DNA of 64,000 bases from Rusavskia elegans (Eukaryota > Ascomycota > Lecanoromycetes > Teloschistales > Teloschistaceae): positions 62,001 to 126,000 of the forward strand of contig SAUG01000068.1 in the NCBI GenBank assembly GCA_011316305.1, written 5' to 3'. The position numbers and the translations under genes are program-made. The notes beneath the pieces were generated by a model. It did no database searches. It saw only the letters and a program-made list of their open reading frames with translations, and was not told the DNA's origin. Below, one piece after another: positions 23,598 through 33,909 of this stretch (the first letter of the stretch is position 1; each line of letters starts with the position of its first letter).

Positions 23598-24969
23598 ATG
23601 CCGGGATCCAAGCCCAAAGTGTTATTGCTGGGTGAAATCACACAGTATGTCCCCATCTGCTATGCTCACTGCTACCCCACCACCCCCCACGCATGTATCT
23701 TATCATGCAGCCACAACGGTTGATCGTCCCCTCTGACGATGCGCCAACAGTGCACCAGCTCAATCCGCATACAACTCTCTTGCCTCGCTCGCGGATCTCG
23801 TCACCCCCAAATCAACCAAACCAGCAGACTTCCTCGACGAATGTCGTTCCGGCGCCTTCGATGGCACCAAAGCCGTCTACCGCACCTTCCAGAGTGTCTC
23901 CATCACAGGAAGAATAGAAGGCGAAGTCGTCAAAGCATTAGCTAAAGCCGGTGTTCGCTTCATCGCTCACAACGGCGCTGGATACGATCAGTACGTCGAC
24001 CCCTTCCTCCCTTTTCCTCCCCAACAACATCCATTGCCCAGACCGTCTGTCCAAAATCAATAAGCCGATCCACTAACAACAAGTTCAATCCATCCAGAAT
24101 CGACATCCCAACCTGCATCACCCACAAAATCCACGTCTCCAACACCGCTCCCCCCGCCCTCTCCGCCGCAACAGCAGACACAGCCCTCTTCCTCCTCCTC
24201 GGCGCCCTCCGCAACTTCAACCCCTCCCTTCTTTCCCTCCGCTCCGGCTCCTGGCGCGGCGCACCCCCCGCCGCACTTGGCCACGACCCCGCTCACAAAA
24301 CCCTGGGAATCGTAGGCATGGGCGGTATCGGCCGGAACCTCGCCGCCAAAGCAGCCGCACTGGGAATGTCGGTCATCTATCACAATCGACGAAAACTGCC
24401 CCCAGCGGACGAGGGCGGAGCGAGATACGTGAGTTTCGAGGAACTGCTGGGGGACAGCGATGTCGTGAGTTTGAATCTGCCGTTGAATGAGAAGACGAAG
24501 GGTATGATTGGGAAAGCGGAGTTCGAGAAGATGAAAAAGGGGGCCGTGGTGGTGAATACGGCGAGAGGAGGAGTAATGGATGAAGCGGCGTTGGTCGAGT
24601 GAGTGAGTTCCTTTCCTATTATTGTTTTTTCTGTCATCCTCGTCCTTTTTTTCCTTGACTGCCGCCCGGAATGTATGTGTGTATGTATGTATGTATGTAT
24701 GTCTGCGTGTATACTGAATTTCGGAAACCAGAGCCCTCAACACGGCCCAAATATCCAGCTGCGGCCTCGACGTTTACGAAAACGAACCCCAGATCCACCC
24801 GGGCCTGATCGACAATCCGAAAGTGATGCTGCTGCCGCATATGGGCACCTGGACCGAGGAGACGCAGACGGAGATGGAGTTGTGGAATATCGCTAATGTG
24901 CGGAGTGCGCTTGAGACGGGGACGTTGATGAGTCCGGTTGCGGAGCAGGAGGGTATGAGTGATGGGTGA
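23598..24969 (+). CDS. D-isomer-specific 2-hydroxyacid dehydrogenase (glyoxylate-reductase-like)
   Basis: Four exons, 23598..23644, 23751..23990, 24098..24598 and 24732..24969, give 341 residues, a usual length. The NAD(P)-binding motif is GIVGMGGIGRNLAAKA (about residues 170-185). The catalytic triad is present: Arg in NTARGGVMDE, Glu in DVYENEPQIHPG, and His in LLPHMGTWTEE. The substrate side carries FIAHNGAGYDQIDIPTC. The enzyme reduces 2-keto acids such as glyoxylate, hydroxypyruvate or an aromatic keto acid; the substrate cannot be told from sequence. All three introns are GT-AG. Intron 3 carries an ATGT/GTAT microsatellite (24671-24702). It is convergent with the aldo-keto reductase, 194 bases away. 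Confidence 0.92.
24671..24702. repeat. GTAT tetranucleotide microsatellite in an intron
   Basis: About seven consecutive GTAT units, the early ones degenerate, lie inside intron 3 of the 2-hydroxyacid dehydrogenase. Confidence 0.9.
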
Positions 24970-25163
24970 TGTGATGGATGCGTTGATAGAAGCGCGGGAT
25001 TGGTAGATATTGGATCTTGGTGAGACTACTTAGACTAGGATCATGAGATGATAGAGGATTGATTCATCAAGAAAATATGATGGATCTATTCACTTCTTAT
25101 ACTATATACAACCAATAACTTTTCGCGATCATCATCATCATCATCCCGTCCTGGGCCTACAAC

Positions 25164-26397
25164 TCATTCAACCTTCCCATCCTCCCCAACATAGAAATTC
25201 CACCCAAAATTCGCACTCGAATCATTAAACCTCAACCTCTTATCCAGACCCTTCAACTTCTCCAGATCCTCCTTCTCCAGTTTGAAGTCGCCTTCGAGAA
25301 TATCCTTGATCCTGGACGGCGTCTTACTCTTCGGCAGCACCGAGTGGCCCTGAGCGATCCCCCAAGCCAGCGCGACCTGCGCGCCGTTCTTATTATATTT
25401 CTTGCCGATCTCCACGAGAGTGGGGTCGTCGATGAGTTTGCCCATGTTTTGACCCTTGGAGTAGACTTCGTTTTGGTTGCCGAAACTAGGGTTGTAGAGT
25501 TGTGTCAATCAGCCGGTATTAAATCCTACAAAAGGAAAGGAGAAGAGAAGGGTCTTACGGCGAATACTGCTGTACATGGATGCCTTTGCTCCTGAACCAC
25601 TCGCATGCTTCGTTCTGCTGCAGGTACGGGTGGACCTCGATCTGATTTGCCGCAGGGACGACCTCTGTCTCCTTTAATAGGCGCTCCGTCTCCTGGCGCG
25701 AGAAGTTGGAGATCCCGATTGCCTTGGCTTTACCCTTCTTGAAGGTCTTCTCCATGGCTTTCCAGGTGTCGACGAAGTCGGTGTCGCCGTTGATGGTCTT
25801 GCCGTTGTTGTCCTTGGGGAACATGGTGTCGCCACGGCCGAAGGCGACGGGCCAGTGCATGAGGTAGAGATCTACGTAGTCGGTACCAAGATCGGCGAGG
25901 GAGGCATCGAGGGCGGGTTCGACATCGTCGAGGTGGTGACTGGCCGGATGGACTCATCGGTTTGGTTCGTGACTACGGTATCATTGCACCACTTACGCGT
26001 TGTTCCACAGCTGCATAGGTTAGTCTCTGACAAAGTAGTAGATGTTGGGGTGGCAAACCTTGGTGGTGATGAAGATTTTGGAGCGGGGAATGCCCGACTT
26101 CTTGATAGCGGCACCGACGGCGGGTTCAGTGCCATATCTTAGCAACTGTCAGACATATGATCTTCAAGCGATTTGGGGAAGTGCAATAAACGAACATGCG
26201 AGCGGTATCGATGTGGGTATAGCCCGCCTTCAGTGCTTCCGTCACGGCACCTTCTTGTGCATCTTTATCTTGCCAAGTACCAAACCCCACCGTAGCTGCA
26301 GATACGTGTCAATGGCGGCTCATCGACATGATGGACTGACCAACGTACGGATCTCGGCGCCTGTGTTGAGCTTGAACTTGGTATCCAGGGTAGCCAT
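25164..26397 (-). CDS. Aldo-keto reductase (glycerol dehydrogenase/aldehyde reductase type)
   Basis: Six exons, complement(25164..25485, 25559..25939, 25997..26010, 26059..26137, 26196..26295, 26349..26397), give 314 residues, the standard AKR length. The catalytic tetrad is complete: Asp and Tyr in HIDTARIYGTEP, Lys in IFITTKLWNN, His in DLYLMHWPVAF. The NADPH pocket motif ISNFS and LPKSKTPSRI are present. It resembles Gcy1/Gld2-type NADP-dependent glycerol or aldehyde reductases (MHWPVAFGRG, FKKGKAKAIGISNFS), but substrate is inferred. Exon 4 is only 14 bases and supplies the LWNN motif next to the catalytic Lys; the splice frame works only if it is included. Donors are mostly standard (GTACGT, GTTCGT, GTTTGC, GTAAGT, GTAAGA). 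Confidence 0.92.
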
Positions 26398-27018
26398 TGT
26401 GCGGAATTGCGGTGTCAATTGTCTGGAGATCTGAGCAAGTCTTGAAGTAGCAGCTCGTACAGTGTACATGAAGTGTAGAGTATTGTGGGATGTGAGAAAA
26501 TAAGTGAACCGTCCAGGTTCATCAACGAGGCATCTTCCGTAGCGATGATGTAATGCCTCGGCTTCGTGCTGCCGAAGGATGTGACGGCCTTCTCCATGGG
26601 GCAAAGGAGAAGTCTCATCTTGCCCCGTCTCCACAACACACAGGGTGATGTTGTCGGATCTGCCGGCAAGATATTGAAGGTCTTTGTCCACTCTTTGGCT
26701 CGACGGATCTTCCCTTGCATCATGTGGAGAGGTAAAGATCTACAGCATGCAGATTGCGGGTAAGGGATGAACGAGCCACACCACGTGATGTGGCTGTGCT
26801 GTTGTGGTGGACTTGGCATGTCAAGCTGCCGCAAACAAGTGTCTACGCTCTGCCGCCAACTTCACGATGCGATCAATTCACCCACACCACGAAGCATTGC
26901 TGCAGAGGAGAGTGTTCTGGATCGCTGTTGCTGGTTCTACCTCCACAACCTCACCTCGACTTCTACATTCTACGCCTCCGTTTACCTCCATCTCTCCAGA
27001 GCACCCTCACTCATCACG
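26398..27018. other. Divergent promoter region, aldo-keto reductase / secreted protein
   Basis: 621 bases between divergent start codons. The 100 bases before 27019 are rich in C and T. Open frames reading into the downstream gene from here are upstream extensions of its frame, not supported as coding. Confidence 0.5.
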
Positions 27019-27684
27019 ATGCACTCACCAATCTCCTCAATCCTCCTAGCCCTCCTCACCCTCCTCTCCACCGCCTCAACAGCACCCACCCAAACAATCG
27101 AAGAACGCCACATTCTCGAAGAAACCTTCATCCTCCCCCGCCAAGCCCAAAACATCCCCCAACTCCTCTCCCTCGCCTCCCTAGCCGGCATAACCCTTCC
27201 CACCGACCCCGCCGCTCTCCTCTCCCTCGGCCCCGTCGCAGCCAACCTACAATCCTACCTCCCGACCTCCTCCGTCCTCTCAGTCCTCCAAACCGCCGCT
27301 CCACCGGACTTCATCTCCAACGTCGTCAACGACCCCGTGTACGCAATGAGTTTCCAATCGGCGTTCGCCGCGGGGAGCTCACCGAGTTGGTTTTTGAACT
27401 TGCCGACGGATGTGAAGAAATACTTGCATACGTATAGTGGGTATGGGGATGTGGCGACCGCTGTTGGGGGCATCGAGAGTGCGAACAATGGGGCGACCGG
27501 TTCGGCGACGACGACGAGCAGCGCGACGAGCTCTACGGGTGGCAGTTCGAGTTCTGCAAGTACGGGCGCTCAGTCAACTGCACCCGCAGGGGAGGCTTCG
27601 TCCGCTGGAGCGAGGTCGGTTGCGCCGTTGGCAATGGGTCTGGCTGGAGCCGTGGGTGTTCTGGGCCTTGCGATCGTGTTGTAA
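27019..27684 (+). CDS. Small secreted, probably GPI-anchored protein of unknown function
   Basis: A single exon of 221 residues. The start at 27019 gives a clear signal peptide (SSILLALLTLLSTASTAP, cleavage near residue 20-22). The body (about residues 30-150) contains FILPRQAQNIPQLLSLASLAG and a conserved-looking NVVNDPVYAMSFQSAFAAGSSPSWF with LPTDVKKYL, features common in fungal cell-surface hypothetical proteins. A Ser/Thr/Gly/Ala-rich spacer follows, then a hydrophobic C-terminus (PLAMGLAGAVGVLGLAIVL) with no charged residue after it, which fits GPI attachment. There is no cysteine in the mature body, so it is not a CFEM or typical cysteine-rich effector. The frame also runs upstream of the signal peptide, but the ATG at 27019 is the only sensible start. 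Function unknown. Confidence 0.8.
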   Translation: MHSPISSILLALLTLLSTASTAPTQTIEERHILEETFILPRQAQNIPQLLSLASLAGITLPTDPAALLSLGPVAANLQSYLPTSSVLSVLQTAAPPDFISNVVNDPVYAMSFQSAFAAGSSPSWFLNLPTDVKKYLHTYSGYGDVATAVGGIESANNGATGSATTTSSATSSTGGSSSSASTGAQSTAPAGEASSAGARSVAPLAMGLAGAVGVLGLAIVL

Positions 27685-29526
27685 ATATGATGGAAGCAAT
27701 TGTCTTGGATCCTTCAGATTGCCTTACATGGCTGCAAAGCGTGCTCCAGCCTGGACACATTGCTTTGGATTTCAATACATAGCACTCCTGTGATTTTGTA
27801 CAATACCCCCAACAATGCAAATACATCAAGACTTGAAAGATATGTACTGCAGAACCATTTTTAACACATATGATGACTTGAACGCAGATGCCAAGATAGG
27901 GACAAAAGTAGACGTGCGCTCGAACGACGGACTTGGAAAGTCGAGCATCATCGAGAGAAGCCCAAAGTGAACGCGAACGTCGGTCGTCTTTTCCTGGGTC
28001 TAACAATACTTGCATGATTGGCACCTCCGAAGCCCTTGACACTGTCCTACATCTAGAGACGTTCGAATGGCTGAGCCCTGTGCTCTTGAGGAACAAGCAC
28101 GACTGTCACCAGACATGGGAGAGTTGGTCGGCATTATCAAAGTGACTGGCATAGTGACGCAAAGGATTCAATCTTGTCAGGACAGATATCTTCCTATCAA
28201 GCAGAACACGTAGAAGAATGCCTGCGTTGTACAGAAAGAGACACCGATTACCTAGCTAGGGTTGGCAAACTCCTGCAGTTCAACTGCACCATGTTCAAAT
28301 AGCAATATTTTGGTGTCTATCCCATCGTATCGGGTATGCGTGCCCAAACCGGCGTGGCTGGGTGTCTCGGTACCGGCATGTCAGAGATCAACACGTTATC
28401 AAGATTTGCCACCTACCTTGGGGTCCTATCAGACTAGGTGGCTCGATCGGGCAAGAGGATAATTAGAAGACATTGGTCGGGTATATCGATGACCTTGTCA
28501 TCTGCTCGGGGTAGAGCACTGATGGTACAAGACTGACTCGACCACCCCGTCGATGTCAGGCGGATTCCTCGGAGGACCCTGAACCGATACGATGGGTCGA
28601 CTATATGTGAATATCCATATTGAGCCGGCGTTCAAGTCCGTAGGAAGCCAGGCAATAAGGAAGCAAAGGAAGCAATGGAAGTAGAGAAAGTAGGAGCAAA
28701 GAGTGTAGCAGTCTTCGATAGAATATCGAGGTGGACGAATCCACGGGGAGAGACGAAGGGCGTGCACAAGTTAACCGACTTCGTTCCATAGACTCGGGCG
28801 AAATGCGCGATGATTATTCGATAATCCAACAATGAAAGTATCAGGATGTAGGGCGATAAGAAAGTCGCAAGCAAGCTTTGGAAGCAAACGGTACTCAGGA
28901 TGTGGGGGTTTGTGCGGATGACCAGGATGCAGATGCTCCGGATGGAACTCCTAAAGGCGTGACTGGATTATAGTCGTTGGACTCGGCGCCGAAGTACTTG
29001 CGTTTCCAACAGGATGGATTCGTGGAGTACACGATCTCTGCATACGACATTGGTTTCTGGAAGACTACCGAGACGCTTGGAAAGAGTTGCCGATCCTTGT
29101 AGAGCGCCGGGGAACCATCACTTTGGTATTGAGAGGTGCAGTATTTGGGCCAGTAGTGGTTCACCCTCCATCACTACTATGGACGATGCAGCCGACAAAG
29201 GCTTCCAAGCAAGAGGCGTAGCAGTCATTGAATGGCGAGCAACGCGCGGCAATAATGCACCAGCAGGATGGATTTTGGCTTATGCTTGCTAGCAGAGCGA
29301 TCCGGTCAAGGATAACGTTCCCCAAGAATCAGGGTCTCTAGCAAGGCTGTTCGCTGAGCATCGGTGGATGATCAATAGGATGATCTCCAATATTGGAAGG
29401 TGATCGCTTTCCGCTCGAAACTATTAAGGTAGGCGTATAATCCAAGGATGATGGCCGAAGGTTACACAAGATACGAGCAACGGTCGTGAGTTGTATTAGA
29501 AAGCTATGATGTGAATACAGGCAGCT
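27685..29526. other. Intergenic, convergent 3' flanks
   Basis: 1.84 kb between the stops of the secreted protein (+) and SFT2 (-). Open frames of up to 187 codons on the minus strand lack motifs and fit no gene model. No repeats or RNA genes recognised. Confidence 0.45.
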
Positions 29527-30758
29527 TCAATCGGTCATCCAAGCTGATAATCGACTGGTCCCAAATCGGGCTGCGAAGCGGAGGCCTGTCCCGCCCATTG
29601 GGAAATAACTGACAAGGTACCATACCAGGGCCGCTAATTGTACGATGGAAAAGACCAGGGTCAAGAGCGTGTTTTGCAGCTATCATGTGGAGCTTTGGTC
29701 AGCAGACGAGTTTCGAGAGGCGCAACCGGCAAATTTGTAGGAAGGGGCGTGTGCCGGAATCTGGGTAAGAGCCTGCAGGCAAGCAAGATCAAAACTCAAA
29801 CTGACCTTGATGGCAAAGACAAGAGTCATCGTTATGGACCCAAAGTATGCAGCTGTGAAAGGAAGCCGAGGGCCCGAGATAAGATGTTGCGCATACACAA
29901 GCGGCCCCATTAAGACGGCCCACGACGCCAAAAATAGTATGGAACCCAAGGACCATCTAGAGTGACCAGAAGTATCAGTATCATTATTGAACACTTCTCG
30001 TTATTTTGGTTGGGGACGAGAATGCAGCCAGTCCCAGTTGGTCAACTCAACACGGCTGCTCGGTCGGCTGCCATCTCCCGAAGCTCAAGCCTCAACCGGT
30101 TCCTCTCGGCTCTTGTGAGCGGATGGAGGATTGAGAGGTGTGCGTGGTGCAGATCATGTTGGTCTCCGTCAGGTCAAGAGCAGACCGAAGGGTAACATTC
30201 GGCACTAAGAGGAATCGATATACGTACAATATTGCGAATTTGCGTGGCTTCAGAGACAGGACCGGGAATAAGGCGAAACATATGACAAAGCAGACAAGGG
30301 CTGCCGCGTTGCAAGCACCGAAGACAAGCAGACGGTCCCATCTGCTCACTATAGCACGCGTAGATCGTCAGCATGGCGTCCTTATGTCGTCGAACGCGGA
30401 CGAGACGGGAAAATGCATTGAAGGCATGCAGCTAAAGGACTCTGCGTGTGACGACAACGGCCGCGCAGGTGCTAGCGTGAAATCGTCCAGCGCTTATAGT
30501 GGCAAGATGAAGGATACGAAGCGTATTCTACTCACGTGCAAACCACCCTTCCTCTTCCTCTCTTCGACTGGGAGCAGGCAATGGGGCGCCGGGGCCCTCT
30601 TGTGTCGGTAGCCGGACATAGCCTGAGTCTCTAAAAGGGTTAAATGATTGTAACTTGGACAGGATCGGGGTAGAGGAGCTGGTGTTGGCGGGCACTTCTG
30701 GCTCGCGGCGAGACCAGCCCATTGAATTCAAAGAGTCTCGAAAGGATGTCGAAGCCAT
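29527..30758 (-). CDS. SFT2: SFT2-family Golgi vesicle transport protein
   Basis: Four exons, complement(29527..29679, 29806..29956, 30228..30348, 30536..30758), give 215 residues. The start is the ATG at 30758 (MASTSFRDSLNSMGWSRREPE). A cytosolic N-terminus with SKLQSFNPFRDSGYVRLP leads into LSRWDRLLVFGACNAAALVCF, the first of four membrane helices. The next three are SLGSILFLASWAVLMGPLVY, AAYFGSITMTLVFAIK and LTLVFSIVQLAALVWYLVSYF, ending FPMGGTGLRFAARFG. This layout is the Sft2/Got1 family, which assists fusion of endosome-derived and intra-Golgi vesicles at the Golgi. Each exon join was checked for phase. Intron 2 is 271 bases, long for this window; the others are 126-187 bases. Confidence 0.92.
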
Positions 30759-33700
30759 GTCTGCTAGAGTCCTGACGTCTGCGGGCAGCCGGCTCTCCCT
30801 AGCGTCCTTGTATGGCGTGGAGGCGTTGTGGGTGCAGCACAAGGTTTGTATCCTCGAGCAAGCCCTCGTCTCTGGTCCGTTGTTGGACTCGTATCGACTT
30901 CTACCACCTTTCCCGACGCAGCGTACGGGTCAATAATGCACCACGCGTAGCTCAAACAGAGTCTGGGGTAAGAGGGGAAGATGAGCGATAGTGGCAGGCT
31001 GCTAGGTCCAAGCGCGAGAGGTTGATAGAAGCTTGGGCGATAGGCCGGATGTGCGAGCTGCAAGATGCAAGGCGGGAACGGAAGGTTTCGTGCAGATGAT
31101 CGACTTGTGGGGTTTAACGGTATGGAAGATCAAGACGACATGATTGCCAATCGGAGGGTGGTGTGGCAGTGATAGAGCGTTCGGAAGCGGAATGGTGAGG
31201 GCAGTAGTGCGATATGCGGGCTTGTGACAAGGAGCGGCGTTCGATATCCTTGGAAATCCGTAGGTTGGATGAGTCGCGGTGAAAGCAGGGAAAGAGGGGT
31301 TCCTTTGGGGGTTGAAGAGGGTGTGTGGTCGAGCTTTGGGCAAAGCTAAGGTGGAAAATCGCCGGTGGAGGGTCGGTGCGTGGCGTTGAGCTTGGAAATG
31401 GTTGGATGATGCTGGAATGATGGAAATATGGGAAGCCGCAGTTGCAGGACACCCTCTTCTTCTTCTCTTTCTGATTCTCTCTCTTGGACAAAGTCGTTGA
31501 AGAACTGCAGGCAGTCGTGGTGTCAACGGACGATTATTGCCGCCTTGACACCTGCATTGCGAGTACAATGATCCGGCCACGCCGGGTTAAGGCTATCCGG
31601 GCCTAGCAGGGCTACGCCTCGTTGATCAGCCGCCACACCTTCTTTGAAGATCCTCTTGTCCCACGTCGTCCTTGTCCTCTTCCAACCCCAACTCAGTACT
31701 CATTCGACTCGGAGGCAACCACCAAGTCGACCGGCCGTCACGATTTTGGAAGTAGATAACCCGTCTCCTGTTCTGACGAGGCTCAATCCCGGCATACCCG
31801 GTCATCCGAAGGCGCCAATCAACACAGCCCGGAGGCATCACCGTCTCGCGTCTTCAATGAGTCATACGAAAGCAAACGAGATAGTCAAATACGTTACCAT
31901 ACCAGATCGAAGGCTGCGAAAGAGGGTGTAGCGGTTGGATGAGCCGGGATTGGGCGCTGTGAAACCCCAAGCATCAGTAGTATATAGATGATCATTCTGG
32001 CAAATGGCAGCTGCAGCTGGCACTTGATGCTTCTTTTCCATCCAGCCTGCTCAACATAAGAACGCGTCGAAACTGCAGGTGTTCAAGAAGCCGTACATCG
32101 CTCCCGTCGCAAGCGAAAACGCCATTTGAAGCTGTCTCCGACCAAATTCTCCTTCTCACCTAATCGACTGGTTGCTATTGCGGGGGTCATCCGCATCGGT
32201 CAGCCCGACCACCCTCAAGAGACAAGACCCTTATTACGCTGGTCACCAAGGTCCAAGGTCGGCCGCCTCGTGTCACCGGTTTCGCCCCAGATACACGAAG
32301 CGTTAGTTTCAATTTTAGACAAGGTCCAAAGTCCTTATTCCATACCTGGCGACTAACCCGGCTCAGACCTCTAGACGATTAGGAACAGAAATCCTTCTCG
32401 GATCCTGGCGCAGCGTCGCAATCGCTCCCACGACTTCAAACACATCCATTCACCGAATTAGAGCTGCCTGAAAACTGCTGCGCATGCACCGCCAGCCCCT
32501 ACCATTGGCCCAGACTCAGAGCAAAAGTATATCTGTACAACTAAGTCGGGAACGATCGTCCTTGTTCCCCGCCAAGAACCCATTTTCGCAACTAAGCGTC
32601 ATTGTACATCCCGTTAGCACGGAACCATCCGACCAAGCGAATTCGATACACCGACATCTCGACGTCCGCTCAGTCCCACCAGTACCACAATCACTCCCCC
32701 ACTCAACAACACCCTACCGCTCTCTCCACGCTGCTCCGACGAGGGTCGTGCAGCCAATCCGCAAATTTGTCGCTACCGTGCGACATCTGTAGCAATCAGC
32801 TCTTTGTGCTGCACAATCGGCAGCAGCATCAACCTTCGCAGCGCAGCAGGTCCCACCACCCAGATTCGGTGACTGGCCGGTCCAGCCTACCATACACCTC
32901 GCAGTCTCCTTCCACTGCTCTGCAGCAACCTGCAAAGCATCTCGCCGGCGACAAAGAACATCGATTCCGCCGTCACCCAGACAATCGCGATTGTCTCTCA
33001 GCGGGCCGCAGCAGCTATCCGCCGTGGTACGAAATCCCACCTCTTTTTGATTGCTGTCCTTTATACTTCACACTACACTCCCAGTTTCGCTTCTTCAATG
33101 ATTGTTCGTCGCCATCTGTGCTAAGTCGTTGCCTTCCTTCCTGCATGGGTACACGCCGGTCGTCCTAGCCTATCTGGGGCATGGACGGCTGCTTGCAAGC
33201 TGGTTTTCCTCTTACAGCGCAAGGCTTCCTTCTCGACCTACCCACTTCCCATTTTTCATGTCCGTGCTCGGTCGTTTGATCTTCAAGCGATACCGCAGGC
33301 AGCCTTGCTAATCCTGGGCATAGTTGGTCTTCCAGGCCGCCAGATCGAGGATCCCTGCGAGAGTCGCACGAAACCCTGCATCGGCTCAACGCAGTCTGAG
33401 TCAATCACCACTTCCCATAACATCATATCAAAGACATCCAATTGCAGCAAGATCGGCAGTCGGCGTTCAAGAGGTAAGCATCCATCCCTGCGGCAATTCA
33501 CAGGATCTGTTAAGCCTCATTCATCTTCACGCGTGAGTGAAGCTGACATGCATATCTTAGTGCCTTGTCAAAAGCCCCACAACAGCTACCTCTGTAAAAG
33601 CAAGTCAGCCGCTACCCAATCAGCGGTACCAGTCTATCGTCACTACAAGATCTGAAGCAGCTGCCCCAGAAATACTGGTTATTGCCAAGAAGGGGATTAC

Positions 33701-33909
33701 TGAAGATTGCGCTACAGGAGCAACAGACACTGCAACAGTCCGTCAAACCCATTCCCAGTGTTAGTCAACTTGAACTGTCATGCCAGCATCCAGTAAGCGG
33801 TAACTTTTTCTTGTTGTTGCGATCCAAAAATTGCCATTTTCTCAGCAGAACTTAAACTTCATCAGTCTTCTGCTTCTGACAACAACTTATATTCCATCCA
33901 ATTGCAAGT
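30759..33909. other. 3.15-kb gene-poor region between SFT2 and the bHLH gene
   Basis: Divergent spacing between SFT2 (-) and the bHLH regulator (+). No open frame here has a recognisable family or a convincing ATG and splice pattern; the largest (31002-31580 minus, 32602-33168 plus) begin at non-ATG codons. The part from about 32100 to 33900 is rich in C, T and A on the plus strand, as in long fungal leaders, and contains plausible splice signals (GTAAGC at 33474), so a long spliced 5' UTR of the bHLH gene is likely. Confidence 0.45.

Noticed and set aside
23598..26397. Metabolic gene cluster formed by the two oxidoreductases, the regulator and the secreted protein
   Set aside because: No backbone biosynthetic enzyme, transporter or shared pathway; the genes look like ordinary neighbours.
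31002..31580. 192-codon frame on the minus strand upstream of the bHLH gene
   Set aside because: Begins at GTG, has low-complexity His/Pro/Ser composition, and lies opposite pyrimidine/purine-biased DNA that favours long chance frames.
32602..33168. 188-codon frame on the plus strand
   Set aside because: Begins at TTG, composition His/Ser/Gln-rich, no known motif; likely leader sequence.
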